64,000 nt of DNA from Mariniflexile gromovii (GTDB lineage: Bacteria; Bacteroidota; Bacteroidia; Flavobacteriales; Flavobacteriaceae). The notes below the pieces were generated by a model. It was not told the DNA's origin and did no database searches. It was given only the letters and a program-made list of their open reading frames with translations. Positions within the stretch are counted from its first letter, which is position 1; each line of letters begins with the position of its first letter. Made by a program: the position numbers and the translations under genes. The DNA is taken from the NCBI RefSeq assembly GCF_017814435.1, contig NZ_JAGJCB010000006.1, positions 155,993-219,992 of the forward strand, given 5' to 3'. Shown one piece after another: positions 63,999-64,000 of this stretch.

Positions 63999-64000
63999 TC

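Overview
This is a low-GC, gene-dense chromosomal window from the phylum Bacteroidota, most likely family Flavobacteriaceae. Four pieces of evidence point there: four giant secreted proteins ending in the type IX secretion (T9SS) type-B / gliding-motility C-terminal signature, a one-polypeptide hybrid two-component regulator with an AraC output, exact TAnnTTTG -7 promoter boxes, and a DnaJ carrying only two of the four CxxCxGxG zinc motifs. No rRNA, tRNA, CRISPR array, prophage or canonical insertion sequence was seen.

Layout. 1-6210 is housekeeping: a partial glycosyltransferase, the tRNA t6A synthase TsaC, the CCA-adding enzyme, haem A synthase, a pRiA4b-ORF3-like protein and an unannotated protein with a kinase-like motif order. 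A GxxExxY gene bounded by a ~24-bp inverted repeat sits between tsaC and cca. 6560-8297 is an ABC exporter pair. 8324-23098 is a tandem array of four T9SS cargo proteins (907, 1632, 769 and 1505 aa) built from choice-of-anchor, IgGFc-binding-like, calcium-binding and ~95-aa repeat modules. uvrB follows. 25209-32514 holds a hybrid sensor/AraC regulator and a downstream run of envelope genes (a 51-aa coupled protein, a CARDB-like lipoprotein, an LRR lipoprotein, an OmpA-like protein, a lipocalin-like lipoprotein and a frameshifted coiled-coil protein). A 16-bp motif (15/16 identical) lies upstream of both the regulator and that operon.

32619-36424 contains a TerB-like gene, a DUF1456 gene, sucC and lysA. 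36688-49561 begins with a LytTR response regulator and its HisKA_2 sensor. It continues through small secreted NTF2/SnoaL-like proteins and an epimerase into an envelope-acylation-like cluster: an SGNH protein, an MBOAT acyltransferase, an internally deleted DUF418 protein, a second membrane acyltransferase and an amino-acid permease. One SnoaL gene here carries an in-frame stop. 49576-60002 is mostly minus strand: a DinB-like protein, an M28 peptidase, PPK2, a sigma-54 activator without an HTH, an MscS channel, a Na-export-like ABC system, dnaJ and grpE. 60191-63752 has an HNH-like protein, a decayed oxidoreductase fragment, a DUF1684 protein, and an MFS transporter plus VOC protein downstream of a plausible terminator/antiterminator leader.

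The most distinctive observations are the GxxExxY inverted-repeat cassette, the shared operator-like motif around the hybrid regulator, the mutually exclusive terminator/antiterminator upstream of the MFS gene, the kinase-like 353-aa protein, and three freshly damaged genes (A8 frameshift, in-frame TAA, internal deletion). Several families of dispersed intergenic palindromes recur. All functional calls rest on reading the sequence and on family knowledge; no database search was run.
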